From assembly GCF_000297055.2 (NCBI RefSeq), contig NC_022357.1, forward strand, positions 1,995,501-2,059,500: a stretch of DNA of 64,000 nt, written 5' to 3'. Of this stretch, positions 8,483 through 16,970 are shown in pieces. The notes under the pieces are model-generated. The model was not told the origin of the DNA and ran no database searches. It was given only the letters and a program-made list of their open reading frames with translations. Within the stretch, counting starts at the first letter, position 1. Every line of letters starts with the position of its first letter. A program made the translations under genes and the position numbers. Source of the stretch: Sulfuricella denitrificans skB26 (lineage in GTDB: Bacteria > Pseudomonadota > Gammaproteobacteria > Burkholderiales > Sulfuricellaceae).

Positions 8483-9859
8483 ATGACCAGCCTGCCCAAA
8501 GAAATCTTCAAAGCCTACGACATCCGCGGCATCGTCGGAAAAACACTGACCCCGGAAATCGTCGAGGCCATCGGCCACGCCATCGGCTCGGAAGCGGTTG
8601 CACGCAAGCAGACCGCCATCGCCATCGGCCGCGACGGACGGCTGTCTGGCCCGGACCTGGCCGCAGCGCTGGCGCGCGGCATCCAGAAATCCGGCATCGA
8701 CGTGATCGATCTGGGCCTGGTTGCCACACCCATGACCTATTTCGCCGCCTACCAGCTCAACACCCATTCCGCGGTGATGCTCACCGGCAGCCACAACCCG
8801 CCCGACTACAACGGCCTGAAAATGGTGCTGGGCGGTGACACGCTGTCCGGCGACGCGATCCAGGCGCTGCGACTTCGGCTAGAAAAGGGCGACCTGATCA
8901 ACGGCAGCGGTAGCTACAGCACTCACGACATCGCCGACGAATACATCAACCGCATCACCTCCGACGTGAAGATGGCGCGCAAGATGAAGATTATCGTCGA
9001 CTGTGGCAACGGCGTACCCGGTGCATTCGCGCCCCAGCTCTATCGCGACATGGGCTGCGAGGTGGAAGAAATGTTCTGCGAAGTGGATGGCAACTTCCCC
9101 AACCACCACCCTGATCCCTCGGTCCCTGAGAACCTGCGCGACCTGATCGCCCGCCTCAAGATTTCGGACGCCGAAATCGGCTTCGCCTTCGACGGTGATG
9201 GCGACCGGTTAGGCGTCGTCACCAAGGACGGGCGGATCATCTATCCCGACCGCCAGCTGATGCTGTTCGCGCAGGACGTGCTTTCGCGCAATCCCGGCGC
9301 GGAAATCATCTTCGACGTCAAATCCACCCGCAACCTGTTTTCCTGGATCCGTAACCACGGCGGCAAACCACTGCTGTGGAAAACCGGCCACTCCTTCATC
9401 AAGGCCAAGATGAAGGAAACCGGCGCCCTGCTGGCCGGCGAGATGAGCGGCCACATCTTTTTCAAGGAGCGCTGGTTCGGCTTCGATGACGGCCTTTACG
9501 CGGGTGCGCGGATGCTCGAATTCCTCAGCAAACAGGCGGACATCAATGCCACTCTGCATGGCCTGCCGGACACTGTGAACACCCCGGAACTCCAGATCAA
9601 GATGGAAGAAGGCGCGCACTACGCCCTGATCGACCAGTTGCAAAAAACCGCCAAATTTCCGGATGCCACGGAAATCATCACCCTCGACGGCCTGCGCGTG
9701 GAATATGCCGACGGCTTCGGCCTGATGCGGCCGTCCAACACCACGCCGGTGATCGTGCTGCGCTTCGAAGCAGATAACGAAGTGGCGCTGAAGCGGATTC
9801 AGGAAGAGTTTCGGGCGGTGTTGCTAGGCGCGGAACCGAATGCGCAATTGCCTTTCTAA
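8483..9859 (+). CDS. algC: Phosphomannomutase/phosphoglucomutase
   Basis: Alpha-D-phosphohexomutase of the AlgC/ManB type, interconverting 1- and 6-phosphates of mannose and glucose for LPS, polysaccharide and glycogen precursors. The 458 residues from ATG 8483 begin SLPKEIFKAYDIRGIVGK. The phosphoserine loop is TGSHNPPDYNG with S103, the metal loop is FDGDGDRLGV, the sugar-binding loop is GEMSGH, and the phosphate site is RPSNTTPVIVLRFE. The frame is open upstream, but only this Met fits the family N-terminus. The symbol is a family-level call. Confidence 0.92.
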   Translation: MTSLPKEIFKAYDIRGIVGKTLTPEIVEAIGHAIGSEAVARKQTAIAIGRDGRLSGPDLAAALARGIQKSGIDVIDLGLVATPMTYFAAYQLNTHSAVMLTGSHNPPDYNGLKMVLGGDTLSGDAIQALRLRLEKGDLINGSGSYSTHDIADEYINRITSDVKMARKMKIIVDCGNGVPGAFAPQLYRDMGCEVEEMFCEVDGNFPNHHPDPSVPENLRDLIARLKISDAEIGFAFDGDGDRLGVVTKDGRIIYPDRQLMLFAQDVLSRNPGAEIIFDVKSTRNLFSWIRNHGGKPLLWKTGHSFIKAKMKETGALLAGEMSGHIFFKERWFGFDDGLYAGARMLEFLSKQADINATLHGLPDTVNTPELQIKMEEGAHYALIDQLQKTAKFPDATEIITLDGLRVEYADGFGLMRPSNTTPVIVLRFEADNEVALKRIQEEFRAVLLGAEPNAQLPF

Positions 9860-9944
9860 GACATGAGGATCCGAAACATTTAAAATTCAGTCGCAGGATA
9901 TTGCCAAGCAGAACGCAGTCGTCGTAACATTACGCCATCGGCAC

Positions 9945-9978
9945 TTGTTTTATATCTCTTATATAAGATATAAAACAA
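9945..9978. promoter_or_regulatory. AT-rich perfect inverted repeat upstream of the Rnf1 operon
   Basis: TTGTTTTATATCT (9945-9957) is exactly repeated in inverted form as AGATATAAAACAA (9966-9978), with an 8-nt spacer. A smaller palindrome CTTATATAAG spans the centre. It lies 52 nt before the apbE start. The pattern could be an operator for a dimeric regulator or a 5'-UTR hairpin. No specific regulator can be named from sequence. Confidence 0.6.
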
Positions 9979-10029
9979 AAAGGATTCGCCGCGTAAAAAC
10001 CACTAGGTTATTTGTCGAGGTCGCACATT

Positions 10030-11028
10030 ATGCCTGTCGTCATGTCTCGCCGCCGCTTCATCACCATCGCCGCCGCCGCTGTCGGCCTGCCGTTGCTGCT
10101 GAGAGCAGGGGGTTCCCAAGCCAGGCCGGTACGCTGGGAAGGCACTGCGCTGGGTGCGCCGGCCTCCATCCAGCTTTACCACAGCGACGAAGCACAGGCG
10201 CGCGCAGCCATCGCTGCCGGGCTGGACGAACTAAAGCGACTAGAGGCAATTTTCAGTGTCTACCGCGCCGATAGTGCCATCACCGCGCTCAACCGCGACG
10301 GCGTGCTGGAGAATGCACCAACTGACTTCATCGCCCTGCTGACCCACGCCCTGTCGCTGGCCAGGATCAGCGACGGCATTTACGACCCTACAGTGCAACC
10401 GCTGTGGCAAACCTATTTTCGCCATTTCACTGCATCGCACCCCGATCCCACCGGGCCGACTCCGCACGACATTGCCGCTGCGCTCGCCCTGGTGGATTGG
10501 CGCGCAGTCGAGGTGGACGCAAGCCGCCAACGCATCGCCTTCGCCCATCCCGGCATGGGCCTGACGCTCAACAGCGGCGCGCAGGGCTATATTACAGACC
10601 GCGTCACCGATGTGCTGCGCGCCCATGGCTTCGAGCACATGCTGGTGGACATGGGCGAGCCGCGTGCCTTATCGACCAAGCCTGATGGCTCGGCTTGGCG
10701 CATCGGCATCGCCAATCCTGCAAACCCCAACAGCTCGGTGACCACACTGGAAGTGGTGGACCAATGCGTATCCACTTCGGGTGGCTATGGCACCCTGTTC
10801 GACTCCGCTGGCGCCTTCACCCACCTGATCGACACCCGCACCGGACGCACTGCGCCCGCGCTACTGGGGGTCTCGGTCATCGCCAGCACCGGCACCATCG
10901 CCGACGGCCTCTCCGCCGCCATGCTGATGGCGCCGGTCGAGCGCCGACTATCCATCCTCCGGGCTGCTGGCGGCACGAAGGCCATCTATGTCACACCCGA
11001 AGGCGTGGTGTCCACCGTGGTGTCCTGA
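10030..11028 (+). CDS. apbE: FAD:protein FMN transferase
   Basis: ApbE flavinyltransferase, which attaches FMN from FAD to Thr (sometimes Ser) in target proteins such as RnfG and RnfD. The 332 residues start with a twin-arginine-like signal (SRRRFITIAAAAVGLPLLL), as expected for a periplasmic enzyme. The family landmarks LEAIFSVYRADSAITALNR, NSGAQGYITDRV and VSTSGGY are present. ATG 10030 follows GAGG at 10017-10020; Met 10042 is an alternative start. It opens the Rnf1 operon, so its likely clients are the Rnf subunits below. Confidence 0.93.
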   Translation: MPVVMSRRRFITIAAAAVGLPLLLRAGGSQARPVRWEGTALGAPASIQLYHSDEAQARAAIAAGLDELKRLEAIFSVYRADSAITALNRDGVLENAPTDFIALLTHALSLARISDGIYDPTVQPLWQTYFRHFTASHPDPTGPTPHDIAAALALVDWRAVEVDASRQRIAFAHPGMGLTLNSGAQGYITDRVTDVLRAHGFEHMLVDMGEPRALSTKPDGSAWRIGIANPANPNSSVTTLEVVDQCVSTSGGYGTLFDSAGAFTHLIDTRTGRTAPALLGVSVIASTGTIADGLSAAMLMAPVERRLSILRAAGGTKAIYVTPEGVVSTVVS

Positions 11029-11054
11029 CCGTGAACGCCACCGAGGAAAACACG

Positions 11055-11537
11055 ATGGAATTCAGCGCCCCCGACATGGTCGAGGGCATCGCTCACGTTG
11101 TTGCGGTGGAAGGCGCCATGGTCTGGCTGGAACCGGAGCAGACCACCAGCTGCGGCAGCTGCGCCTCATCCTCGGTCTGCGGCGCCAAGGGGGGCATCGG
11201 CACTACCGCCAACCGGCTCGAAGCCCGCCGCTTCTCGCTCGAAAATCATCCCGGCCTGGTTGTCGGCGAACGCGTGGTGGTCGGCATTCGCGAGAATACG
11301 CTGATCAAGGCTTCGCTCACCGCCTATGCCATTCCGCTTGGCACCATGCTGGGCGCAGGCATAATGGCGCAATGGGCTGCCGGTAGCGATGGCATTACCA
11401 TGGCCGCCATGGTCGCCGGACTGGCGCTCGGTCTTGGCATCTCGCGCCTGAGCGCTGGCCATCTAGCTTCCCGAGGCGACCTCGCCCCCCGCTTCATTCG
11501 TCGCGCCAATACGGGCGGCACCTGCAAAATAACCTAG
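11055..11537 (+). CDS. rseC: RseC-family (SoxR-reducing system) protein
   Basis: A 160-residue membrane protein of the RseC/MucC family, often encoded with Rnf/Rsx and linked to keeping SoxR reduced or to sigma-E control. It has the Cys cluster TSCGSCASSSVCG near residues 36-48 and two hydrophobic helices (about 85-130). ATG 11055 follows GAGG at 11043-11046; GTG 11031 is an in-frame alternative. It lies between apbE and rnfA1, so it is probably part of the Rnf1 transcript. Confidence 0.85.
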   Translation: MEFSAPDMVEGIAHVVAVEGAMVWLEPEQTTSCGSCASSSVCGAKGGIGTTANRLEARRFSLENHPGLVVGERVVVGIRENTLIKASLTAYAIPLGTMLGAGIMAQWAAGSDGITMAAMVAGLALGLGISRLSAGHLASRGDLAPRFIRRANTGGTCKIT

Positions 11538-11547
11538 AGGCCGAGGC

Positions 11548-12132
11548 ATGAAAGAATACATCCTTCTGATGGTGAGCGCGGCGCTGGTCAACAACGTCAT
11601 CCTGGCCCGCTTTCTCGGTCTGTGCTCGTTCATGGGCGTCACCACGCGCATCGACACCGCGGTCGGCATGGGCATGGCGACCACCTTCGTGATCACCGTC
11701 TCGTCGATGGCTGACTGGGCGGTCGCAACCTATTTGCTGGAGCCCTATAACCTGTGGTATCTGCGCACGGTGACTTTCATCATGGTGATCGCCGCCGCCG
11801 TGCAGTTCACCGAGTTAACAGTAAAAAAGGTATCTCCCCACCTGTTCCAGATGCTGGGCATCTACCTGCCGCTCATCACGACCAATTGCGCGGTGCTGGG
11901 TATTGCCATCCTGCTGGTCGAGCACAGGATGAATTTCATTAGCGCCACGCTATTTGGCTTTGCTTCTTCCATCGGCTATAGCCTGGTGATGGTTATTTTC
12001 GCCGGGCTGCGCGAACGAATGGCATTGGCCGATATCCCCCGCCTGTTCGCCGGCCCACCGATCGGATTTATCGTCGCCAGCCTGCTGGCGCTGGCCTTCA
12101 TGGGTTTTTCCGGAATGACCTCGACGGGGTGA
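11548..12132 (+). CDS. rnfA: Rnf1 electron transport complex subunit A
   Basis: Integral membrane subunit of the Rnf ferredoxin:NAD+ oxidoreductase, 194 residues with about six helices. RnfA and RnfE form a pseudo-symmetric pair that holds an intramembrane iron-sulfur cluster. The expected Cys are present in FLGLCSFMGV and [10 protein letters not shown]. It differs clearly from the second rnfA at 20155, which reads [13 protein letters not shown], so the copies are old paralogs. AGGCCGAGG precedes the ATG. Confidence 0.95.
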   Translation: MKEYILLMVSAALVNNVILARFLGLCSFMGVTTRIDTAVGMGMATTFVITVSSMADWAVATYLLEPYNLWYLRTVTFIMVIAAAVQFTELTVKKVSPHLFQMLGIYLPLITTNCAVLGIAILLVEHRMNFISATLFGFASSIGYSLVMVIFAGLRERMALADIPRLFAGPPIGFIVASLLALAFMGFSGMTSTG

Positions 12133-12193
12133 GATGTGAAGAATATATCCTTGGCACATCACTCATCACTTTCATTGGCTTAGGAGCCTGACT

Positions 12194-12733
12194 ATGTTAT
12201 TGGCGGTCGGCAGTCTCACTATAATGGGTGTCACACTCGGCAGCATACTCGGCGCGGCAGCCTATTTTCTCGCTGTGGAGGAAGATCCGCTGGAGGAGGA
12301 ATTGAAGGAGATGCTGCCCGGCTCGCAATGCGGCCAATGCGGCTATGTCGGCTGTGGCCAGTACGCAGCGGCGCTGGCGAAGGGTGAGGCACCGATAACC
12401 CTGTGCACGCCCGGAGGCAGAGCAGTAATCGAAGTGCTTGCCAAGAAACTGGGCGTCACCGCCGACCTGTCCGAGCATGAGGAAAAAGTACCGGAATACG
12501 CCTTCATCATCGAGGACCTCTGCATCGGCTGCACGCGCTGCATCAAGGAATGTTCTGTGGACGCCATCATGGGTGCCAACAAGCTGATGCACACGGTGAT
12601 CGCCGAAGCCTGCCACGGCTGCGAAAAATGCGTCAAGGTCTGCCCCACCGACGCGATCGAGATGCGCACTATCCCGATGACGCTGGGCAGCTGGCATTGG
12701 GCCAAGCCCGAAGACCAGCATGCCGTGCATTAA
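12194..12733 (+). CDS. rnfB: Rnf1 complex subunit B (Fe-S)
   Basis: Membrane-anchored polyferredoxin subunit of 179 residues. An N-terminal helix (about 5-27) precedes the Fe-S domain GSQCGQCGYVGCGQYA with LCTPGG, then two 4Fe-4S ferredoxin motifs, CIGCTRCIKECSVDAI and CHGCEKCVKVCPTDAI. In the first, the usual Pro after the fourth Cys is Ser (ECS instead of VCP). It takes electrons from ferredoxin or passes them on. A 61-nt gap separates it from rnfA1. Confidence 0.95.
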   Translation: MLLAVGSLTIMGVTLGSILGAAAYFLAVEEDPLEEELKEMLPGSQCGQCGYVGCGQYAAALAKGEAPITLCTPGGRAVIEVLAKKLGVTADLSEHEEKVPEYAFIIEDLCIGCTRCIKECSVDAIMGANKLMHTVIAEACHGCEKCVKVCPTDAIEMRTIPMTLGSWHWAKPEDQHAVH

Positions 12734-12748
12734 AGAGGGCGATTAAAG

Positions 12749-14224
12749 ATGAAACTTTTCCCCATCCGCGGCGGCATCCACCCCGACTACCGCAAGGAAT
12801 TATCCAGCGAGAAGGCCATCGTCGCATTACCCATGCCGGCCGCGCTTTACATCCCCCTGCAGCAGCACATCGGCGCGCCGGCCGAAGTACTGGTGAATGA
12901 GGGCGACCCAGTCAAAAAAGGGCAGATGATCGCGCGTAGCGGCGGCACGGTGTCCGCTCCCCAGCACGCACCCACCTCGGGACGCATCAAGGCCATCACC
13001 GCCATCGCTGCGCCTCACCCTTCCGGGCTGGCGCAAACCACCATCATCCTCGAACCCGATGGCAAGGACGAGTGGGGCGAGCTCCCCGAACCCATCGCTG
13101 ATCCCTTCACAGCGGACACACACACCATCAACGAGCGCGTCGCCGCTTCAGGCATCGTCGGCATGGGAGGGGCAGCCTTCCCCTCAGCAATCAAACTGAA
13201 CCTCGGCACCCAGAAAAAGCTGGAAATCCTGCTCCTCAACGGCGCTGAATGCGAACCCTACCTGACCTGCGACGACCGGGTGATGCGCGAGTACGCCGAC
13301 GAGATCATCGACGGCGCGCGCATCATGGCACATGCGCTGGGCGTACCCAGGGTGGTGATCGCCATCGAACAGAACAAGCCCCAGGCAATCGATGCCATGA
13401 CACGGGCCGCTTCCACCTTTTCCGAGGTTGAGGTAGTGGGCGTGCCGGTGCAATATCCGATGGGCTCCGAGCGCCATCTGGTGCAGGCCATCACCGGGCG
13501 CGAAACACCGGCAAAGAAACTCACCGCCGACATCGGCGTTGTGGTGCACAACGTCGCCACCGCCCGCGCCGTGCATCATGCCGTGCGCTTCGGCCGTCCG
13601 CTCATCTCCCGCGTAGTGACGGTGAGCGGTAACGCGGTGCGCGAACCGAATAATATCGAGGTGCCGATCGGCGCCCGGGTGGCCGACCTGATCGCCTTCT
13701 GCGGCGGATTCGCCGTCGAGCCCGAAAGCCTGATCAACGGCGGGCCGCTGATGGGCCAACCGCTGCCCGGACTGGACGTGCCTGTGATCAAGGGCATGTC
13801 GGGCATCCTGGCTCTCACCGCCGCAGAAATCAACCAGCAGCCGGCCAGCGCCTGCATCCGCTGTGGCAACTGCGTGACAATCTGCCCGTGCGGGCTGGTT
13901 CCGGTAGAAATGGCCGCCTTCATCCGCAAGGACAATTTTAAAGTCGCCGCCCAGCTCGGGGTAATGGACTGCGTTTCCTGCGGCAGTTGTTCCTGGCTGT
14001 GCCCGTCGCATATCCCGCTGGTGCACTATTTCAACTACGCCAAGGGCATGATCAACGCCCAGGATCGCGAACGGCGCAAGATCGAACAGACCCGGATTCT
14101 GGCCGAAGCGCACACCCTGCGCGTGGAAAAAGCAGCTGCGGACAAAGCCGCCACCCTTGCCGCCAAGAAAGCCCAGGCAGCCGCGGCAGCCGCTGCCAAA
14201 GAAAAGGACGAGACCCCCGCATGA
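12749..14224 (+). CDS. rnfC: Rnf1 complex subunit C (NADH/FMN-binding)
   Basis: Soluble subunit of 491 residues that carries the NAD(H)/FMN site and two 4Fe-4S clusters. The N-terminal GGIHP motif and GMGGAAFPS (about residues 136-144, nucleotide loop) are followed by [16 protein letters not shown]. The cluster motifs are CIRCGNCVTICPCGL and CVSCGSCSWLCPSHIPL. The tail after about residue 440 is a short Ala/Lys-rich helix, as in many RnfC. Its stop overlaps the rnfD1 start by ATGA. Confidence 0.95.
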   Translation: MKLFPIRGGIHPDYRKELSSEKAIVALPMPAALYIPLQQHIGAPAEVLVNEGDPVKKGQMIARSGGTVSAPQHAPTSGRIKAITAIAAPHPSGLAQTTIILEPDGKDEWGELPEPIADPFTADTHTINERVAASGIVGMGGAAFPSAIKLNLGTQKKLEILLLNGAECEPYLTCDDRVMREYADEIIDGARIMAHALGVPRVVIAIEQNKPQAIDAMTRAASTFSEVEVVGVPVQYPMGSERHLVQAITGRETPAKKLTADIGVVVHNVATARAVHHAVRFGRPLISRVVTVSGNAVREPNNIEVPIGARVADLIAFCGGFAVEPESLINGGPLMGQPLPGLDVPVIKGMSGILALTAAEINQQPASACIRCGNCVTICPCGLVPVEMAAFIRKDNFKVAAQLGVMDCVSCGSCSWLCPSHIPLVHYFNYAKGMINAQDRERRKIEQTRILAEAHTLRVEKAAADKAATLAAKKAQAAAAAAAKEKDETPA

Positions 14225-15300
14225 CCTTTCTATCCATCAAGAACAGCGCACCGTTTACCCACCAGGTCAGCAGCGTTCAAAAAATCATGTTCACGGTGTT
14301 GCTGGCGCTGATACCGGCTACCGCTTTCAACCTCTACCTGTTCGGCTGGCCTGCGATCCTGCTGTTCACCGTCACAGTCGGCGCCTGCGTAGTGGTAGAG
14401 GCAGGTTGTCTGATACTGGCTGGCCAGCCGGTGAAAGCGACACTCAACGACTACTCGGCAGTGCTTACCGGCTGGCTGCTGGCGATGAGCCTGCCGCCCT
14501 GGGCACCTTGGTGGATCGGCGTGCTGGGGGCGATTTTCGCCATCGCCCTGGCCAAACATCCCTTTGGCGGCATCGGCCAGAATGTGTTCAACCCCGCCAT
14601 GGTGGCACGCGTTGCCCTGCTGATATCGTTCCCCGTGGCGATGACCATCTGGGTCATGCCACATCCACTGTTCTCGGCTGGCGCACCGGGATTTTTCGAC
14701 GCTATTGCCATCACTTTCGGTGGCCAGATGCCCGATGCGGTAAGTGCGGCATCGGCACTTGGCCATGTCAAGACCGAGCTGACTCGCGGCATTCCGGTGT
14801 CGCAATCCATGGTGCAGGCGCCCGATCTGATGGACATGATGCTGGGCTACCGCGCCGGGAGTCTGGGCGAAACCTCGGCGATACTGATCCTTGCCGGCGG
14901 CCTGTTCCTGATGGCAAAGCGCATCATTTCGTGGCACATTCCGTTGAGCGTAATGGCTGGAGTGTTCCTGATGGGTGCGATATTCCATGCCGTCGATCCT
15001 GCCCGTTTTACCTCCGGCACCTTCCATCTGGTATCCGGTGCCACCTTTCTGGGGGCATTCTTCATTGCCACCGATTACGTCACTTCGCCGGTGTCGAAAA
15101 AAGGACAACTGATATTCGGCCTTGGCTGTGGTGTGCTGATCTGGCTCATCCGCACCTTCGCCGGCTACCCCGAAGGCGTGGCTTTCGCGGTGCTGCTGAT
15201 GAATGCGCTGGTTCCCATTATCGATCAATACACCCGTCCGCGCGCATTCGGGCGCAACCGCAAAGGTGAACCGCTGCCGCTGGGGAAAGAAAACCCATGA
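14221..15300 (+). CDS. rnfD: Rnf1 complex subunit D
   Basis: Polytopic membrane subunit of 359 residues that normally carries a covalent FMN and belongs to the ion-translocating core with RnfG. It starts at ATG 14221, overlapping rnfC1 by ATGA. LAKHPFGGIGQNVFNPAMV and FFIATDYVTSPV are RnfD/NqrB landmarks. The position that aligns with the flavinylated Thr is Ser178 (DAVSAASALG) here, whereas RnfD2 keeps Thr (DAVTMATPLD). The FMN may be attached to Ser or absent. Confidence 0.94.
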   Translation: MTFLSIKNSAPFTHQVSSVQKIMFTVLLALIPATAFNLYLFGWPAILLFTVTVGACVVVEAGCLILAGQPVKATLNDYSAVLTGWLLAMSLPPWAPWWIGVLGAIFAIALAKHPFGGIGQNVFNPAMVARVALLISFPVAMTIWVMPHPLFSAGAPGFFDAIAITFGGQMPDAVSAASALGHVKTELTRGIPVSQSMVQAPDLMDMMLGYRAGSLGETSAILILAGGLFLMAKRIISWHIPLSVMAGVFLMGAIFHAVDPARFTSGTFHLVSGATFLGAFFIATDYVTSPVSKKGQLIFGLGCGVLIWLIRTFAGYPEGVAFAVLLMNALVPIIDQYTRPRAFGRNRKGEPLPLGKENP

Positions 15301-15929
15301 AAGCACAGCGCATGCTACGCCACGGGGTGATTCTGGGCGCATTTTGCCTGGGTTTCGGGGTCGTGCTCGCCATTAGTGACAGCATTACCGTAGATGATAT
15401 TGCCGCTCGCGCACTGGAAGACCGGCTGAATTCGCTAAGCGAGGTGATCCCGGCCGGCATCCACGACAACAATCTGGTCGCGGATGCCATCACCATGAAG
15501 AACGAGCGGGACAAGGAAATCACGGTCTATCGCGCCACCAAGGAAGGCAAGGTAACCGGCATAGCCTACGAGATATTCGGCTCAGGCTATGCCGGCCAAA
15601 TGAAGCTGATGATGGGCCTGGATACCCAGGGCAAGATCCTTGGCGTGCGTGTTCTCGCTCATAAAGAGACCGCCGGCCTGGGCGACAAGATGGAAGTAAA
15701 GAAAAGTGACTGGATACTACGCTTCACCGATCTGAGCCTCGGCAACCCGCCACCCGACAAATGGAAGGTAAAGAAGGACGGGGGTCAGTTCGACCAGTTT
15801 ACCGGCGCCACCATTACACCTCGTGGCGTTATTGACGCCATCCGCAGAGGGCTTGAATTATTCGCCGCCCACAAGGAGCAAATGATGGACATCGCCACCA
15901 GCAAGGCAGCAATGAAGGAGGCACATTAA
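15297..15929 (+). CDS. rnfG: Rnf1 complex subunit G (FMN-binding)
   Basis: Subunit of 210 residues with one N-terminal membrane helix and a periplasmic FMN-binding domain. The flavinylation site is intact: DQFTGATITPRGV, with the acceptor Thr in GAT. AHKETAGLGDKM is a further family motif. ApbE, encoded upstream, should attach the FMN. It overlaps rnfD1 by ATGA and abuts rnfE1 directly. Confidence 0.94.
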   Translation: MKAQRMLRHGVILGAFCLGFGVVLAISDSITVDDIAARALEDRLNSLSEVIPAGIHDNNLVADAITMKNERDKEITVYRATKEGKVTGIAYEIFGSGYAGQMKLMMGLDTQGKILGVRVLAHKETAGLGDKMEVKKSDWILRFTDLSLGNPPPDKWKVKKDGGQFDQFTGATITPRGVIDAIRRGLELFAAHKEQMMDIATSKAAMKEAH

Positions 15930-16604
15930 ATGACGACCCAATACAAAACCATCGTCCGAGACGGCCTGTGGGATAACAACGGGGTGCTCGCCATGTTGTT
16001 GGGCCTGTGCCCGGCCATGGCCATGACCACCAGCGCCACCAACGCGCTGGGCATGGGATTGGCAACAGCGGTAGTGATGGCTGCATCCAGCATGCTGGTA
16101 GGCCTATTCCGCAACCAAATCACCCAGGAAGTGCGCATCCCGGTATTCATTCTGGTCATCGCCTCCATGGTTACGCTGGTGGATCTTTTCATGAACGCCT
16201 GGATGCACGAGCTTTACAAGGTGCTGGGCATGTTCATTCCGCTGATTGTGTCCAACTGCCTGCCACTTGCCCGCCTTGAAGCTTTTGCTGGTAAAAACTC
16301 GACGTTGCCATCGCTGGTGGACGGTCTCTTCATGGGTCTCGGTTTCACCATCGCGCTCACCCTGATCGGCGCGGTTCGCGAGATCATTGGCGTGGGCACC
16401 CTGTTCGCCGATGCATCGCTGCTGTTTGGGCCCGCTTTCAAATTCATGGAAATGCGCTTGTTACCCACTGACACAGGCATATTGATGATGGTTCTACCGC
16501 CGGGTGGATTCCTGGCGCTCGGACTGCTGGTAGTTGGAAAACGCATGCTGGACGTGCGCGCCGGCAAAGCCATCCAGATGGGCGGCGCGCACAGTGCCGC
16601 ATGA
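15930..16604 (+). CDS. rnfE: Rnf1 complex subunit E
   Basis: Integral membrane subunit of 224 residues, partner of RnfA. Conserved Cys sit in LLGLCPAMAM and LIVSNCLPLARLEAFA. The rest is about six hydrophobic helices. It starts immediately after the rnfG1 stop, which implies translational coupling. The second copy (24687-25388) reads [14 protein letters not shown] at the same place, so the two are distinct but both complete. Confidence 0.94.
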   Translation: MTTQYKTIVRDGLWDNNGVLAMLLGLCPAMAMTTSATNALGMGLATAVVMAASSMLVGLFRNQITQEVRIPVFILVIASMVTLVDLFMNAWMHELYKVLGMFIPLIVSNCLPLARLEAFAGKNSTLPSLVDGLFMGLGFTIALTLIGAVREIIGVGTLFADASLLFGPAFKFMEMRLLPTDTGILMMVLPPGGFLALGLLVVGKRMLDVRAGKAIQMGGAHSAA

Positions 16605-16614
16605 GGAAGGTGCA

Positions 16615-16905
16615 ATGAAAATCAGCGTCGCCTACGCCTCACCAACCCGCCAAGCATGGCTTAGTGTCGAAGTACCCGATGGCGCGACTATCAGTGATGC
16701 CATAGCGCGTTCGGGTGTCCTCCAGCAGTTTCCAGAAATCGACCTCGAGCAGCAAAAAGTCGGCATCTTCGGCAAGCTCACCAAGCTCGACGCTGCACTC
16801 GCGGATGGCGACCGCATCGAAATCTACCGCCCCATCACTTGCGACCCGAAAATGGTGAAGCGCAAGGCCAAAACCGAGGGTGAAGAAGCGCCATCTGAAG
16901 GCTGA
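16615..16905 (+). CDS. rnfH: RnfH-family protein
   Basis: A 96-residue ubiquitin-like beta-grasp protein of the RnfH family (related to YfjF). The pattern VAYASPTRQAWLSVEVP, then GIFGKLTKLDAALADGDRIE and IYRPITCDPK is typical. The AGGAAGG before ATG 16615 supports the start. RnfH is found beside Rnf in Azotobacter-type operons, but its job is not established. It is the last gene of the Rnf1 operon and has no counterpart in Rnf2. Confidence 0.88.
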   Translation: MKISVAYASPTRQAWLSVEVPDGATISDAIARSGVLQQFPEIDLEQQKVGIFGKLTKLDAALADGDRIEIYRPITCDPKMVKRKAKTEGEEAPSEG

Positions 16906-16970
16906 ACGGGAAAGCCTGTTGCCTGGGGTGACAGCAAAAGCAGCTTGATCGCATCGCCTTCGCACTCCAC

